Below, in pieces: positions 1-7,350 of a stretch of 12,327 nucleotides of DNA. The stretch comes from an uncultured Eubacteriales bacterium. GTDB taxonomy: Bacteria > Bacillota > Clostridia > Oscillospirales > Acutalibacteraceae. Every line of letters begins with the position of its first letter. The stretch's first letter is position 1. The position numbers and the translations under genes are program-made. Below the pieces are notes generated by a model that was given only the letters and a program-made list of their open reading frames with translations, had not been told where the DNA came from and ran no database searches. The stretch spans positions 1 through 12,327 of the forward strand of contig CAKUYF010000018.1 of assembly GCA_934702115.1 (NCBI GenBank), given 5' to 3'.

Positions 1-446
1 CTATTATCACTTCCCAGAGAAATATAGTTTTCCTTCGTTTCTCTTTCAAATTCTTTTGCAAAGATCTCATCTTTTTTAGCTTTAAATCTTATTTGAGATA
101 TTGCAAATTCAATCGTACCTTCTGTTTTAACGTGCATACCAGAACAAGAATTAAGATATTTATCACATGCTTTTACTATATCTCTCATAAATTGGGCACA
201 TTCCATCCCTCCAAAATGACTCTTATCGTCCCCTTTTGCTCTGCAGTTCATAATTAAAACTATATCTTTCATACTTTGTAAAAACTTCTTATTAGCTTGT
301 TCAATTTCTAAAATAAATTCTGTAAGGCATCTTTCAGGACAAACTTTTTGAAAATCCTTAAGTTCATTCAACATTTTACTTACCATATGTTTGTGCCACA
401 AATAGTTACCTTTTTTTAAAAAACTGACTTCAATAAAATTTTCCAT
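1..446 (-). CDS. Unrecognised protein, 5' part (3' end outside window)
   Basis: This is an open frame of 148 codons running off the left edge. It starts at ATG 444-446, preceded by the ribosome-binding-like AAGGGG about nine bases upstream, and an in-frame TAA lies two codons before the ATG, so the start is well fixed. The protein begins MENFIEVSFLKK and is rich in Lys, Glu and Ile. I see no signal peptide or membrane segment, so it looks soluble and probably mostly helical. It has several scattered Cys residues (for example VCPERC, MECAQF, ACDKYLNSC) without a clear metal-binding spacing. I do not recognise a family. It lies downstream of the solute-binding lipoprotein gene in the same orientation, 164 bases away with no terminator-like hairpin between, so co-transcription is possible but unproven. 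Codon use resembles the neighbours. The frame is long and has a plausible start, so the gene is probably real; its function is unknown. Confidence 0.7.
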   Translation of the reverse strand, partial: MENFIEVSFLKKGNYLWHKHMVSKMLNELKDFQKVCPERCLTEFILEIEQANKKFLQSMKDIVLIMNCRAKGDDKSHFGGMECAQFMRDIVKACDKYLNSCSGMHVKTEGTIEFAISQIRFKAKKDEIFAKEFERETKENYISLGSDN

Positions 447-610
447 AATTTTTTACCCCTTAATACACATAGTTAAAATTAATTTCTCCTTTCTGTTTTT
501 CGCCATTTAAATAAATTAATATAGTTGGTTTTTAATATTTCCTAAATTTCATACGCTTTTTGCAAATTCCATAAGTTATCATATTTTTCATTTTTTAAAT
601 TCTATTAATA
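447..610. other. Intergenic region with possible five-codon leader ORF
   Basis: These 164 AT-rich bases lie between two minus-strand genes. On the minus strand a strong Shine-Dalgarno-like AGAAAGGAG (486-494) is followed 15 bases later by a tiny ORF, ATG to TAA at 470-453 (peptide MCIKG). It is in frame with the next gene and separated from its ATG only by two codons. The spacing is longer than ideal, so translation of the mini-ORF is uncertain. A very weak promoter-like pair (TTTAGG, 17 bases, TATATT) can be drawn on the minus strand, but in DNA this AT-rich it carries little weight. I see no hairpin terminator for the upstream lipoprotein gene. Confidence 0.3.
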
Positions 611-2119
611 TTAACTTCCTTTAAGCTCTTTCCATTTTTCAATTCCATAGTTTGCCAGTTGTTCATAATCATCCAGAGTCCAAAAGCTTTTATTAAATAG
701 ATTCGTTACGATATACTTACCCATTGTTTCGTTACACCATGAATTAGGTGCACCTAAAAATACCCCGGGAATAGTCTTATTTTCGCTTACATAATCTATC
801 ATGGATCTTTCTAAAGGATTATCCACAACACTTCCATCTTTTATATCGTAAGGGACATACCCAAACTCAGGAATAATATACTTTTCAGCCAGTTCGGAAG
901 TTTTTAGCCATACTAAAAAATCTTGAGCAGCTTTTTTCTCTTTGTCCGAGGACTTAGCATTTATACAGTAATAACGAGGTGAAAAAACCGTTAAAGACTT
1001 ATTCACATTCTTGCCTATTTGATTTCCCGATAAAGCAACATCTAATTCAGTTATCGGCACCTTTACAGGAACAAATACACATCTCTTAGAAACTAGAGAG
1101 TCAAAAATACTTATATTTTCATAGTCTTTAGTACTTGCCAGTAAAAATAACGATTTACCATTTACAAAATTCTTAATAGCTTTAGTACTGCTATTTTTAC
1201 TGCTACTTATAAATTCATCCCCCCTTTCTAAAAGTTTATTATCCCCGGCAACATTTCCGGAAATCACATCCAGTGCTTCTGCATACCTCATCAAACTACT
1301 GCTTAACTGTTCAACTGAAGCATCATTGGAAATATACGCATAGGCGGGAGATTTGAATATAGAGGCTAAAATTGAATTCATCAAATAAGATCCGGGGATT
1401 TTTTCATTACCTCCAGAAAATGAAAATATACCAGTTAAATTCCCACTTAACTCCCCTTTATTTTCAGCAAAAGAATAACTTTTTTCATTTAAAGTGAATT
1501 CAGAGTTTATCCCTCCGTTTATATATGAATTTAAAGCCTCAATGAATAGACTGAATTCATCGTAAGAACAAAATTGAAGGTCGTGAAGTGCACTTCTATG
1601 CTTGTCTCCTCCAAAAAGAGAAGCTATCATTTTAGGGTCTACAAGGTAACCGTAACCTTCAATCGTAGCAGGTACTCCAAAACTATCTGAAGTATTGGAG
1701 CTTAATCTCAAACCTTCAGGAATTTTATTTACAACCTCTTTAAATGACTCTTCGGTAGCATTACTGAAATCCCATATATTTTCTGATAATTGCCACTTTT
1801 TCATTTCTTCCATATTATTAACTGTAAAAATATCCGGAGGATATTCTGAATTTATATACGATTCCAAATTTTCTACTGTACTTTCTTCTTCGGTAGGTGT
1901 AACGGTTCTTATAATCACTCCAGTACGTTTGGTATACTCATCGCACATTTCTCTAAAAGCTTTTCCCACGCCGGTATCTGAATTATAGATAAAAATGTCG
2001 TAATCTTTAGTAGCGGTTTTTGTGGTCGCTATATTTTCTTCAGATGAGTTTCCACAGCCTGAAAGAAAACAAATACTTACTGCCATTAATCCGGTTATAA
2101 ATTTGTTAAAGTTATTCAA
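611..2119 (-). CDS. Extracellular solute-binding lipoprotein (ABC importer type)
   Basis: This 502-residue protein resembles family-1 extracellular solute-binding proteins, which capture a substrate outside the membrane and pass it to an ABC permease. I place the start at TTG 2119: TTGGAG sits eight bases upstream, and translation from there gives a classic lipoprotein signal peptide (MNNFNKF, a hydrophobic stretch, then the lipobox LSGC with Cys22). An upstream in-frame ATG at 2215 falls on the promoter's -35 element, so it cannot be the start. Family features are an early beta strand (DIFIYNSD), a PPDIF segment around residue 95 and, near the C terminus, a helix of the type AAQDFLVWLKTSELAEKY followed by a GYVPY segment. 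No permease or ATPase gene is visible, so it may be an orphan or work with distant components. The substrate cannot be told; sugars or peptides are typical for the family. It is transcribed divergently from spoIIIA. Confidence 0.85.
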   Translation of the reverse strand: MNNFNKFITGLMAVSICFLSGCGNSSEENIATTKTATKDYDIFIYNSDTGVGKAFREMCDEYTKRTGVIIRTVTPTEEESTVENLESYINSEYPPDIFTVNNMEEMKKWQLSENIWDFSNATEESFKEVVNKIPEGLRLSSNTSDSFGVPATIEGYGYLVDPKMIASLFGGDKHRSALHDLQFCSYDEFSLFIEALNSYINGGINSEFTLNEKSYSFAENKGELSGNLTGIFSFSGGNEKIPGSYLMNSILASIFKSPAYAYISNDASVEQLSSSLMRYAEALDVISGNVAGDNKLLERGDEFISSSKNSSTKAIKNFVNGKSLFLLASTKDYENISIFDSLVSKRCVFVPVKVPITELDVALSGNQIGKNVNKSLTVFSPRYYCINAKSSDKEKKAAQDFLVWLKTSELAEKYIIPEFGYVPYDIKDGSVVDNPLERSMIDYVSENKTIPGVFLGAPNSWCNETMGKYIVTNLFNKSFWTLDDYEQLANYGIEKWKELKGS

Positions 2120-2127
2120 ACTACCAT

Positions 2128-2133
2128 CTCCAA
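2128..2133 (-). promoter_or_regulatory. Ribosome binding site for the lipoprotein gene
   Basis: TTGGAG on the minus strand lies eight bases before TTG 2119. It decides the start in favour of this TTG over the upstream ATG at 2215. Translation from here yields a normal-length lipoprotein signal peptide. Confidence 0.7.
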
Positions 2134-2186
2134 ATAAAAAACTTGTAAAGATAAGATTTTGTATAAAAATAAACCATATTTTTATT

Positions 2187-2215
2187 ATGATATACGTTTT
2201 TTGTATATAAATCAA
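2187..2215 (-). promoter_or_regulatory. Sigma-A-like promoter of the lipoprotein gene
   Basis: On the minus strand, TTGATT (2210-2215) and TATCAT (2187-2192) are separated by exactly 17 bases, a good housekeeping-sigma match. Transcription would begin near 2180, leaving a leader of about 60 bases before the TTG start at 2119. No operator is evident. Confidence 0.6.
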
Positions 2216-2302
2216 TAGAAAAGCTAAAATTTATTTATCAATATTCTTTGTTCTAATAATTCTAAGTTGTCCATAGTTATTTATTAGGAGGTGAGGACAA
2301 GT
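2216..2302 (+). other. spoIIIA leader and expected promoter region
   Basis: The promoter of the spoIIIA operon should lie in or near this short stretch between the divergent lipoprotein promoter and spoIIIAA. In Bacillus the operon is read by the mother-cell factor sigma-E. I find no convincing sigma-E pair here. The best -10-like match, CATAGTTA (2272-2279), would place the transcript start on top of the ribosome binding site AGGAGGTGA (2286-2294). Confidence 0.3.
2286..2294 (+). promoter_or_regulatory. Ribosome binding site of spoIIIAA
   Basis: AGGAGGTGA is close to the perfect anti-16S complement and lies eight bases before ATG 2303. It overlaps an in-frame GTG at 2291 that could be mistaken for the start. 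The GTG sits inside the binding site, so ATG 2303 is the correct start. Confidence 0.8.
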
Positions 2303-3223
2303 ATGAATAGTACAAACAATGTAGAAAAATACTCTAAAATCTTTGATAACCTAATTAGTGTATTGCCCGACAAGCTTTACAGCCATCTTTATAAATTACC
2401 CGAAAAAATTAAAGCTGATATTCAAGAAATAAGAATCAGAGTAAAATCTAAAACCGAATTGATTTATTCACAGGGAACATACTTCATTAACTTAATTACA
2501 ACTAAACCTGATATTCAGAAAATATTTAATAGCATATGCCAGTTTTCTGTCTACGCGTTTCAAGAACAAATAAAAAATGGATTTATAACTTTTAAAGGCG
2601 GTCATAGAATAGGTCTTGGAGGATCAGCTGTAATAGAAAAAGATAATATCATTACACTTAAAGATATTACTTCCCTTAATATTCGTATAGCTAAAGAATT
2701 CAAAAACTGCTCATATGAAATATTTAATAATATAAAAGAAAATTCAAAGGGTACTTTAATAGTCGGTCCTCCATCAACGGGTAAAACTACTTTACTTCGA
2801 GATCTTGCAAGACTTTTTTCAACCGAAGCTTATCAAAAAATAACCATTGTTGACGAAAGGTCAGAAATAGCTGCAATGTATGACGGAGAGCCTCAAATGA
2901 ACGTAGGTCTGTCGGATGTTCTTACAGGCTTTCCAAAAGATATGGGTATTTTAAGAGCTATAAGATGTTTATCTCCTGATATAGTAATCTGCGATGAAAT
3001 AGGGACCATAAAAGACACCGAATCAATAATTGAAAGCTTAAATGCAGGAGTAAAAATTATAGCAACTATACATGCCAAAAACTTTAACGAACTAATATCT
3101 CGACCTCAAGCCGTTTTATTATTAAATTCAGGAGCTTTTGAAACGGTAGTATTTCTGTCAGGTTCTTCGAGTCCAGGTAAGGTATTTAAGATTTCTAAAG
3201 TGAGTGAACTTATAAAATGTTAA
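2303..3223 (+). CDS. spoIIIAA: Stage III sporulation protein AA, secretion-type ATPase
   Basis: This is the cytoplasmic (mother-cell side) ATPase of the SpoIIIA-SpoIIQ channel, related to the ATPases of type II/IV secretion systems. The product of 306 residues matches the usual length of about 307. A Walker A motif, GPPSTGKT, lies near residues 155-162, and a Walker B-like DIVICDE near 226-232. After it come the IATIHAKN region expected for the family and the C-terminal VFLSGSSSPGKV segment. The N-terminal part includes the typical QEIRIRVKSK stretch. The start is ATG 2303, fixed by AGGAGGTGA. Its last seven bases overlap the start of spoIIIAB, which implies translational coupling. It is the first gene of the operon. 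Family role: ATP hydrolysis is needed for channel function and for sigma-G activity in the forespore. The identification is firm. Confidence 0.97.
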   Translation: MNSTNNVEKYSKIFDNLISVLPDKLYSHLYKLPEKIKADIQEIRIRVKSKTELIYSQGTYFINLITTKPDIQKIFNSICQFSVYAFQEQIKNGFITFKGGHRIGLGGSAVIEKDNIITLKDITSLNIRIAKEFKNCSYEIFNNIKENSKGTLIVGPPSTGKTTLLRDLARLFSTEAYQKITIVDERSEIAAMYDGEPQMNVGLSDVLTGFPKDMGILRAIRCLSPDIVICDEIGTIKDTESIIESLNAGVKIIATIHAKNFNELISRPQAVLLLNSGAFETVVFLSGSSSPGKVFKISKVSELIKC

Positions 3224-3720
3224 AAATTATAGGAATTGTTTTTTTAGTCGCCTCAGGAACCCTCATAGGTTACATAAAATCACTGCAACATTTAAACTAT
3301 ATATCTTTTTTAAGGCAATACATGAAATTAATCTTAAATTTTAAAACAGAAATAAATTATTCACAAAAAACAATCATTCAAATTATTAAAGAATATTCTT
3401 CAGAATTACCTCTAAAACCTTATTTAAACAAATGTATATTGCTTCTTGACGATCATCCTTTTGAACAGGCTTGGAAAATGGCATTTTCAAACTTGCAAAA
3501 TAATTTGGGAGCTTCTTCAGAGGAAGAGAACATAATAAAAAATTTTGCTTCTGGCTTAGGATCTTCAGATATAGAAAATCAGATAAATTATTGTAAATAT
3601 AATCTTGAAATTATAAAACCGTATCTTGAAAGGGAAATAGAAAATAAAAATAAAAAAGAGAAATTGCCTGTGATTTTGGGTTTATCTTCCAGCTTAATAC
3701 TATCTATAATGCTTATATAA
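3217..3720 (+). CDS. spoIIIAB: Stage III sporulation protein AB
   Basis: This 167-residue protein is close to the Bacillus length of about 171. One membrane segment lies at the N terminus (IIGIVFLVASGTLIGYI) and another at the extreme C terminus (LPVILGLSSSLILSIMLI), with a helical domain between. That is the typical SpoIIIAB layout and resembles type II secretion F-like proteins. The core includes LRQYMKLILNFKTEINY and the FASGLGSSD segment, both characteristic of the family. The ATG overlaps the stop of spoIIIAA by seven bases (ATGTTAA). A gap of 45 bases carrying a ribosome binding site precedes spoIIIAC. Family knowledge: it is a mother-cell membrane component of the channel complex. The identification rests on sequence pattern, length and operon position. 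Confidence 0.93.
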   Translation: MLKIIGIVFLVASGTLIGYIKSLQHLNYISFLRQYMKLILNFKTEINYSQKTIIQIIKEYSSELPLKPYLNKCILLLDDHPFEQAWKMAFSNLQNNLGASSEEENIIKNFASGLGSSDIENQINYCKYNLEIIKPYLEREIENKNKKEKLPVILGLSSSLILSIMLI

Positions 3721-3765
3721 ATTTTCTTTAAAACCCAAAAAAATTTCGAAAGGACGTTATAGAAT

Positions 3766-3960
3766 ATGAACATTGACCTCATATTTAAAATTGCTGCAGT
3801 TGGAATTATAGTAGCAGTGTTAAATCAAGTGCTAATAAGGTCAGGACGTGAAGAACAGGCTATGATGACTACTTTAGCCGGATTAATTGTAGTTTTAATG
3901 ATGATAATTCATCAGATAGATATTCTGTTTAGAACTATAAAGTCAGTTTTTGACTTGTAA
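3766..3960 (+). CDS. spoIIIAC: Stage III sporulation protein AC
   Basis: This small membrane protein of 64 residues (usually 65-68 in the family) has two hydrophobic helices. The first runs through IAAVGIIVAVLNQVL and the second through LAGLIVVLMMIIHQI. Between them is the strongly conserved loop RSGREEQA, diagnostic for SpoIIIAC. ATG 3766 is preceded by GAAAGGACG at a reasonable distance. It is the third gene of the operon and is followed 34 bases later by spoIIIAD, with which it shares topology. It belongs to the outer forespore membrane part of the SpoIIIA complex. The identification is firm despite the small size. Confidence 0.95.
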   Translation: MNIDLIFKIAAVGIIVAVLNQVLIRSGREEQAMMTTLAGLIVVLMMIIHQIDILFRTIKSVFDL

Positions 3961-3994
3961 AATAAAAATGATGTTTAAAAGATGGTGAAAATCT

Positions 3995-4387
3995 ATGAAT
4001 CCTTTGAGTCTTATATCGGTAATTTGTATAGTAGCGTCTATGTCTGTTTTGCTTAGAAAAAACGTTCCTGAATACTCTTTGATAATTAATATAGCTACAG
4101 GACTACTGGTAATTACATACCTTATTTCTAATTTCTTACCTGTATTTAATCATATAAAAAATTTAATAAATGTTGCTAAAATATCAGAAAAATATTCAAG
4201 TATACTTTTTAAGTCTCTGGGTATTTGCTTTTTATCTCAGTTTGCTTCGGATTCATGTAAGGACGCAGGAGAAACATCTTTAGCTTCTAAAGTTGAAATG
4301 ATCGGGAAAATAGCAATAGTTACCATAGCTCTTCCGCTATTTGAAGAAATTACTCAAACGGCACTTAAATTTATTGGAGTAAAATAA
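3995..4387 (+). CDS. spoIIIAD: Stage III sporulation protein AD
   Basis: This integral membrane protein has 130 residues (about 133 in Bacillus). Hydrophobic segments cover LISVICIVASMSVLL, the LIINIATGLLVITYLI stretch and the C-terminal part IGKIAIVTIALPLFEEI. The family-typical segments LGICFLSQFASDSCKDAGE and ALPLFEEITQTAL are present. The start ATG is preceded by AGATGGTGA. It resembles spoIIIAC in its early part, as is known for this pair. The stop lies only two bases before the start of spoIIIAE, so translation of the two is probably coupled. It is a membrane component of the SpoIIIA channel in the mother cell. Confidence 0.95.
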   Translation: MNPLSLISVICIVASMSVLLRKNVPEYSLIINIATGLLVITYLISNFLPVFNHIKNLINVAKISEKYSSILFKSLGICFLSQFASDSCKDAGETSLASKVEMIGKIAIVTIALPLFEEITQTALKFIGVK

Positions 4388-4389
4388 AA

Positions 4390-5532
4390 ATGAAAATATT
4401 TAGATTTTTATTACCAATTCTTTTGCTGTTAACTTTTTGGCAAAATCAATCAGTAGCTGGTCCTTCCGAAACTTTAGAAGAAATTTACAACCAACAATTT
4501 AAAATAAGTGAATCCGATAAATTGAAAGAATATATCCCTGAAAATTCCGCCAATTCCTTAAAAAACATAGGCATCATTGACGGACAATGGAAGGAAATAT
4601 CAAATTTAAACCCTGAGAAAATTTTTAAAGAAATTATAAGGATAACAAAAGAAAAAATTTCTTCACCACTTTTATCAATTTTACCTATAGTTTCCGTTAT
4701 GATAATTTGTTCTGCCGTAAAAGGTATAAGACCATCCATAAATAAAGAGCATATGGAACAGGTCTTAAACTCTATAAGTGCTTTATGTGTATGCGTAAGC
4801 GTTGTTCATCCCGTAATAAAGTGTATAGCTTCTGCTTCGTTAGTCATGAAAACAGCATCTAATTTCATTATGTGTTACGTCCCAATAATGGCTACAATAA
4901 TGTTAGCTTCCGGTCAAGCGGTTTCCGCTGCAACTTATCATACTTTGCTGATGTTTGCGGGTCAAGCTATATCATATCTATCACAAAACTTTGTTCTTCC
5001 GATAATGAATATTTTATTAGGGATCTCCTTGCTTTCGTGCTTATCTCCAACTCTAAATTTAAATAATGTATGTAACAATATTCATAAAACAATAAAGTCT
5101 TTACTGGAATTTACAGCTTCCCTCTTTACTGCTATTTTAACCATGCAAAATATAGTTTCTTATTCTGCTGACAGTATAGGTGTTAATGCATTGAAGCTGA
5201 CTTTAAATGGATGCGTACCAATAGTGGGAGGAATGCTAAGCGAAGCTTTCAATACAGTGCAAGGATGTATAAAGCTTTTGAAAGCCGGTACAGGTGCGTT
5301 CGGAATAATTGCAGGGGGAATTATATTTTTTCCCATACTAATTGAATGTATTTTGTGGGTAATATTTCTTGAAATTTCCTCAGGAATAAGCGACGTACTT
5401 GAAATTCAAAAAATTTCTTCTTTACTAAAATCAGTATCTAAAGTCATTTCAACTATGCTGGCTATTTTAATTTTTTCTTTAGTTATTCTTATTGTATCTT
5501 CAGCAATAATGTTGGTGATAGGAGGTAAATAA
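4390..5532 (+). CDS. spoIIIAE: Stage III sporulation protein AE
   Basis: This is the large polytopic membrane protein of the complex, at 380 residues (about 399 in Bacillus). It starts with a likely signal peptide (MKIFRFLLPILLLLTFWQNQ, cleavage probably near SVAG). An extracytoplasmic region of about 80 residues follows, including the IDGQWKEISNLNPEKI stretch. Several hydrophobic helices then fill the rest, including LLSILPIVSVMIICSAV, the FIMCYVPIMATIMLASG segment and the Gly-rich part around AGGIIFFPILIECILW. ATG 4390 is preceded by GGAG ten bases upstream, inside the end of spoIIIAD. Its final codons contain the ribosome binding site GGAGGT (5521-5526) for spoIIIAF, which starts directly after its stop codon. 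The identification as SpoIIIAE is firm. Confidence 0.96.
   Translation: MKIFRFLLPILLLLTFWQNQSVAGPSETLEEIYNQQFKISESDKLKEYIPENSANSLKNIGIIDGQWKEISNLNPEKIFKEIIRITKEKISSPLLSILPIVSVMIICSAVKGIRPSINKEHMEQVLNSISALCVCVSVVHPVIKCIASASLVMKTASNFIMCYVPIMATIMLASGQAVSAATYHTLLMFAGQAISYLSQNFVLPIMNILLGISLLSCLSPTLNLNNVCNNIHKTIKSLLEFTASLFTAILTMQNIVSYSADSIGVNALKLTLNGCVPIVGGMLSEAFNTVQGCIKLLKAGTGAFGIIAGGIIFFPILIECILWVIFLEISSGISDVLEIQKISSLLKSVSKVISTMLAILIFSLVILIVSSAIMLVIGGK
5521..5526 (+). promoter_or_regulatory. Ribosome binding site fixing the TTG start of spoIIIAF
   Basis: GGAGGT lies within the last codons of spoIIIAE and six bases before TTG 5533. No in-frame ATG competes nearby, since the ATG just inside the gene is out of frame. 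The arrangement supports a TTG start with translational coupling. Confidence 0.8.
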
Positions 5533-6012
5533 TTGGAAAATGTAAGAAAATTTTCTTCACTTGTGATTATTACATGCATGATATGCGTTATTTTAGATCT
5601 GCTGTTACCTTCAGGAAAAATCAAAAAAACTATACATACAGTCATTACTTTATTTACTCTTTGCTCTCTGATAAGTCCTTTGGCTACAAAATCTAAAAAT
5701 TCAAATCTTAAATTTAAAAAATTTTTAGAAAATTCCTCTTCCCTTCCTCATTCTAAGCTTTTAGAAAATATTGATTCTCAAGTTACAAAACTTGCAACGA
5801 ATAATCTTAAAAAAATCATCGAAACAAAACTTAAAGATTTAGGGGCTCCACCAGAAAAAATTGAAATTTTTATGGATACAAACAAGGACAACTGCATAAT
5901 AATGATTAAAAGCAAAATATACTTAAATGAAAAGTATAAGCCTTTAAAGCCAAAAATTCAAAACGAAATAGGTACTAATCTTAATATCCCTATAGAAATA
6001 ATCGAAGTTTAA
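5533..6012 (+). CDS. spoIIIAF: Stage III sporulation protein AF
   Basis: This protein of 159 residues starts at TTG, immediately after the spoIIIAE stop. Two N-terminal membrane helices (FSSLVIITCMICVILDLLL and a second around VITLFTLCSLISPLA) are joined by the conserved turn PSGKIKKT, the family hallmark. A soluble domain of about 100 residues follows, containing VTKLATNNLKKIIETKL and a C-terminal part ending IPIEIIEV. Family knowledge: the soluble part has a ring-building-like fold and contributes to the channel. Sequence conservation of this domain is low, as is usual, but the membrane part and operon position leave little doubt. A 35-base gap precedes spoIIIAG. Confidence 0.93.
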   Translation: MENVRKFSSLVIITCMICVILDLLLPSGKIKKTIHTVITLFTLCSLISPLATKSKNSNLKFKKFLENSSSLPHSKLLENIDSQVTKLATNNLKKIIETKLKDLGAPPEKIEIFMDTNKDNCIIMIKSKIYLNEKYKPLKPKIQNEIGTNLNIPIEIIEV

Positions 6013-6047
6013 AAAACAGAGCTTTAAATTACGGAGGATATTCCTTT

Positions 6048-6632
6048 ATGAAGTTAGAAGATTTTAAAAAATTAAGTATTCAAAATATATTGAATAAGAT
6101 TTTATCTAAAAATAACTTTCCAAAATTAGTTTTCATAATAGGATTAGTAGGATTGTTTTTAATTTGTCTACCAAATTTTTCACTAGGTAAAACTAAAAAA
6201 GCAGAAATTAAATCTGATACTCAATCTATCTCAGAACAAAGACGAAAAAAATTAGAAGAAAATCTAGAAAACATAATTTCAGAAATTCAAGGTGCAGGAA
6301 AATCAAAAGTACTTGTTACACTCGAAAATGGTGCCGAAACAGTTTACGCTACAGAAGAAAGAAAAAATAAAGAAGCATCTGAAGATAAATCAAGTGGCGA
6401 AATTACAAGAAAAAAGGAAAGTGATGACTGTGAAAAAAAATTTATAACCATAAAGGATTCGGAAGGTACCGAACATGCTCTTGCGGTTACTGAAATTGAG
6501 CCTAAAGTAAAAGGAGTGGTAATAATCTGTCCAGGAGGAGATGATATAGTTGTAAAAAAAAGGATAGTTGATGCCACAACTACCGCTCTCAATATAAATT
6601 CCACACGCGTTTGCGTTACAAAATCTGGGTAA
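6048..6632 (+). CDS. spoIIIAG: Stage III sporulation protein AG, channel ring protein
   Basis: This product of 194 residues (about 229 in Bacillus) has a short cytoplasmic N terminus, one membrane helix (LVFIIGLVGLFLICLP, near residues 28-43) and an extracytoplasmic ring-building domain. The typical stretch EIQGAGKSKVLVTLENG starts around residue 80. A low-complexity, charged insertion rich in Lys, Glu and Ser follows. Then come the conserved core VKGVVIICPGGDD and a C-terminal helix and strand ending TRVCVTKSG. In Bacillus this protein forms a large ring resembling those of type III secretion systems. A good GGAGG precedes ATG 6048. The 64-base gap to spoIIIAH contains no obvious promoter. 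Confidence 0.95.
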   Translation: MKLEDFKKLSIQNILNKILSKNNFPKLVFIIGLVGLFLICLPNFSLGKTKKAEIKSDTQSISEQRRKKLEENLENIISEIQGAGKSKVLVTLENGAETVYATEERKNKEASEDKSSGEITRKKESDDCEKKFITIKDSEGTEHALAVTEIEPKVKGVVIICPGGDDIVVKKRIVDATTTALNINSTRVCVTKSG

Positions 6633-6696
6633 ATGTTTGATAGTGAAATTTAAAAAGATTTTTAATAAGCATATTTGAAAATTTGGAGGAATAAAA

Positions 6697-7269
6697 ATGA
6701 AATTTCGTAAACGTCAACTTATTTTAGCATCATTAGTAGTAGCACTCGGAGCAGCAGTATACTTGAACTGGCAATTCTCAGACGGCAAAGGATTGGAAGT
6801 TACAAATATTTTACACTCTACAGATGAGCTAGGTGAAGCAAGATATGTAAATAATTCTCACTTTTCAGATAAATCCTCAGAAGAAAATTTATCAACTTCT
6901 CTTTCTGATTCAGCAAAAATCAAAAAATATTTTACTGAAGCCCAAATCGAAAGACAAAAATCTCATGATGAAACTCAGGAAAAACTGAAAAGCTTACTCG
7001 CAACTCCTAATCTTAACTCAGATATTAAAGATAAAATAATGAACGACATAGATAATTTTTCAAAAATAATTAAACAAGAGTCTAATATAGAAAATATAAT
7101 TAAATCTAAAGGATTTAGTGATTGTTTAGCTTTTATTCAAGACGATGAATGCAATATAATAGTAAACCCAGGAAGTTTAAATGAAAACTCAGTTGTAATA
7201 ATAAGAGACGTAGTAGCGAGCCAGTCAGGAATTTCGAGTAACAAAATAAAAATCATAGAAGCTAAATAA
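6697..7269 (+). CDS. spoIIIAH: Stage III sporulation protein AH, SpoIIQ partner
   Basis: This is the last gene of the operon, encoding 190 residues (218 in Bacillus). An N-terminal membrane helix (LILASLVVALGAAVYLNWQF, residues 8-27) is typical for clostridial SpoIIIAH. A flexible Ser/Asn-rich linker, a charged helix (AQIERQKSHDETQEKL) and a C-terminal YscJ/FliF-like domain follow, with the segment IIKSKGFSDCLAFIQDDECN near residues 130-149 and the closing SNKIKIIEAK. Family knowledge: this domain reaches into the intermembrane space and binds SpoIIQ from the forespore, forming the channel. SpoIIQ itself is not in the window. GGAGG lies before ATG 6697. Downstream is the hairpin at 7299-7319. 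The identification is firm. Confidence 0.96.
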   Translation: MKFRKRQLILASLVVALGAAVYLNWQFSDGKGLEVTNILHSTDELGEARYVNNSHFSDKSSEENLSTSLSDSAKIKKYFTEAQIERQKSHDETQEKLKSLLATPNLNSDIKDKIMNDIDNFSKIIKQESNIENIIKSKGFSDCLAFIQDDECNIIVNPGSLNENSVVIIRDVVASQSGISSNKIKIIEAK

Positions 7270-7298
7270 TCAACTTATATGTTTAAACAAGATTAAAA

Positions 7299-7319
7299 AA
7301 TCCCCGATAATCGGGGATT
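7299..7319. terminator. Hairpin terminator between convergent genes
   Basis: AATCCCCGA and TCGGGGATT form a perfect nine-base-pair stem with a three-base loop. Read on the minus strand, the stem is followed by a run of six T, giving a textbook intrinsic terminator for the exported-protein genes that end at 7372. On the plus strand, after spoIIIAH, the following bases (AAATTCATTTATTTTG) form only a poor T-tract. It may act in both directions, but it is stronger for the minus strand. Confidence 0.85.
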
Positions 7320-7350
7320 AAATTCATTTATTTTGAATAATTTAAAAATT

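Noticed and set aside
1695..1988. Open frame of 97 codons on the plus strand
   Set aside because: It is antisense to the lipoprotein gene, has no ribosome binding site and shows no recognisable protein features; it is a shadow of the real gene.
2272..2279. CATAGTTA as a sigma-E -10 element for spoIIIA
   Set aside because: The transcript would start on the ribosome binding site, and no fitting -35 lies at the right distance.
6344..6604. Open frame of 86 codons antisense to spoIIIAG
   Set aside because: It is Ser- and Val-rich through mirroring of the real gene, with no ribosome binding site. The sense gene is certain.
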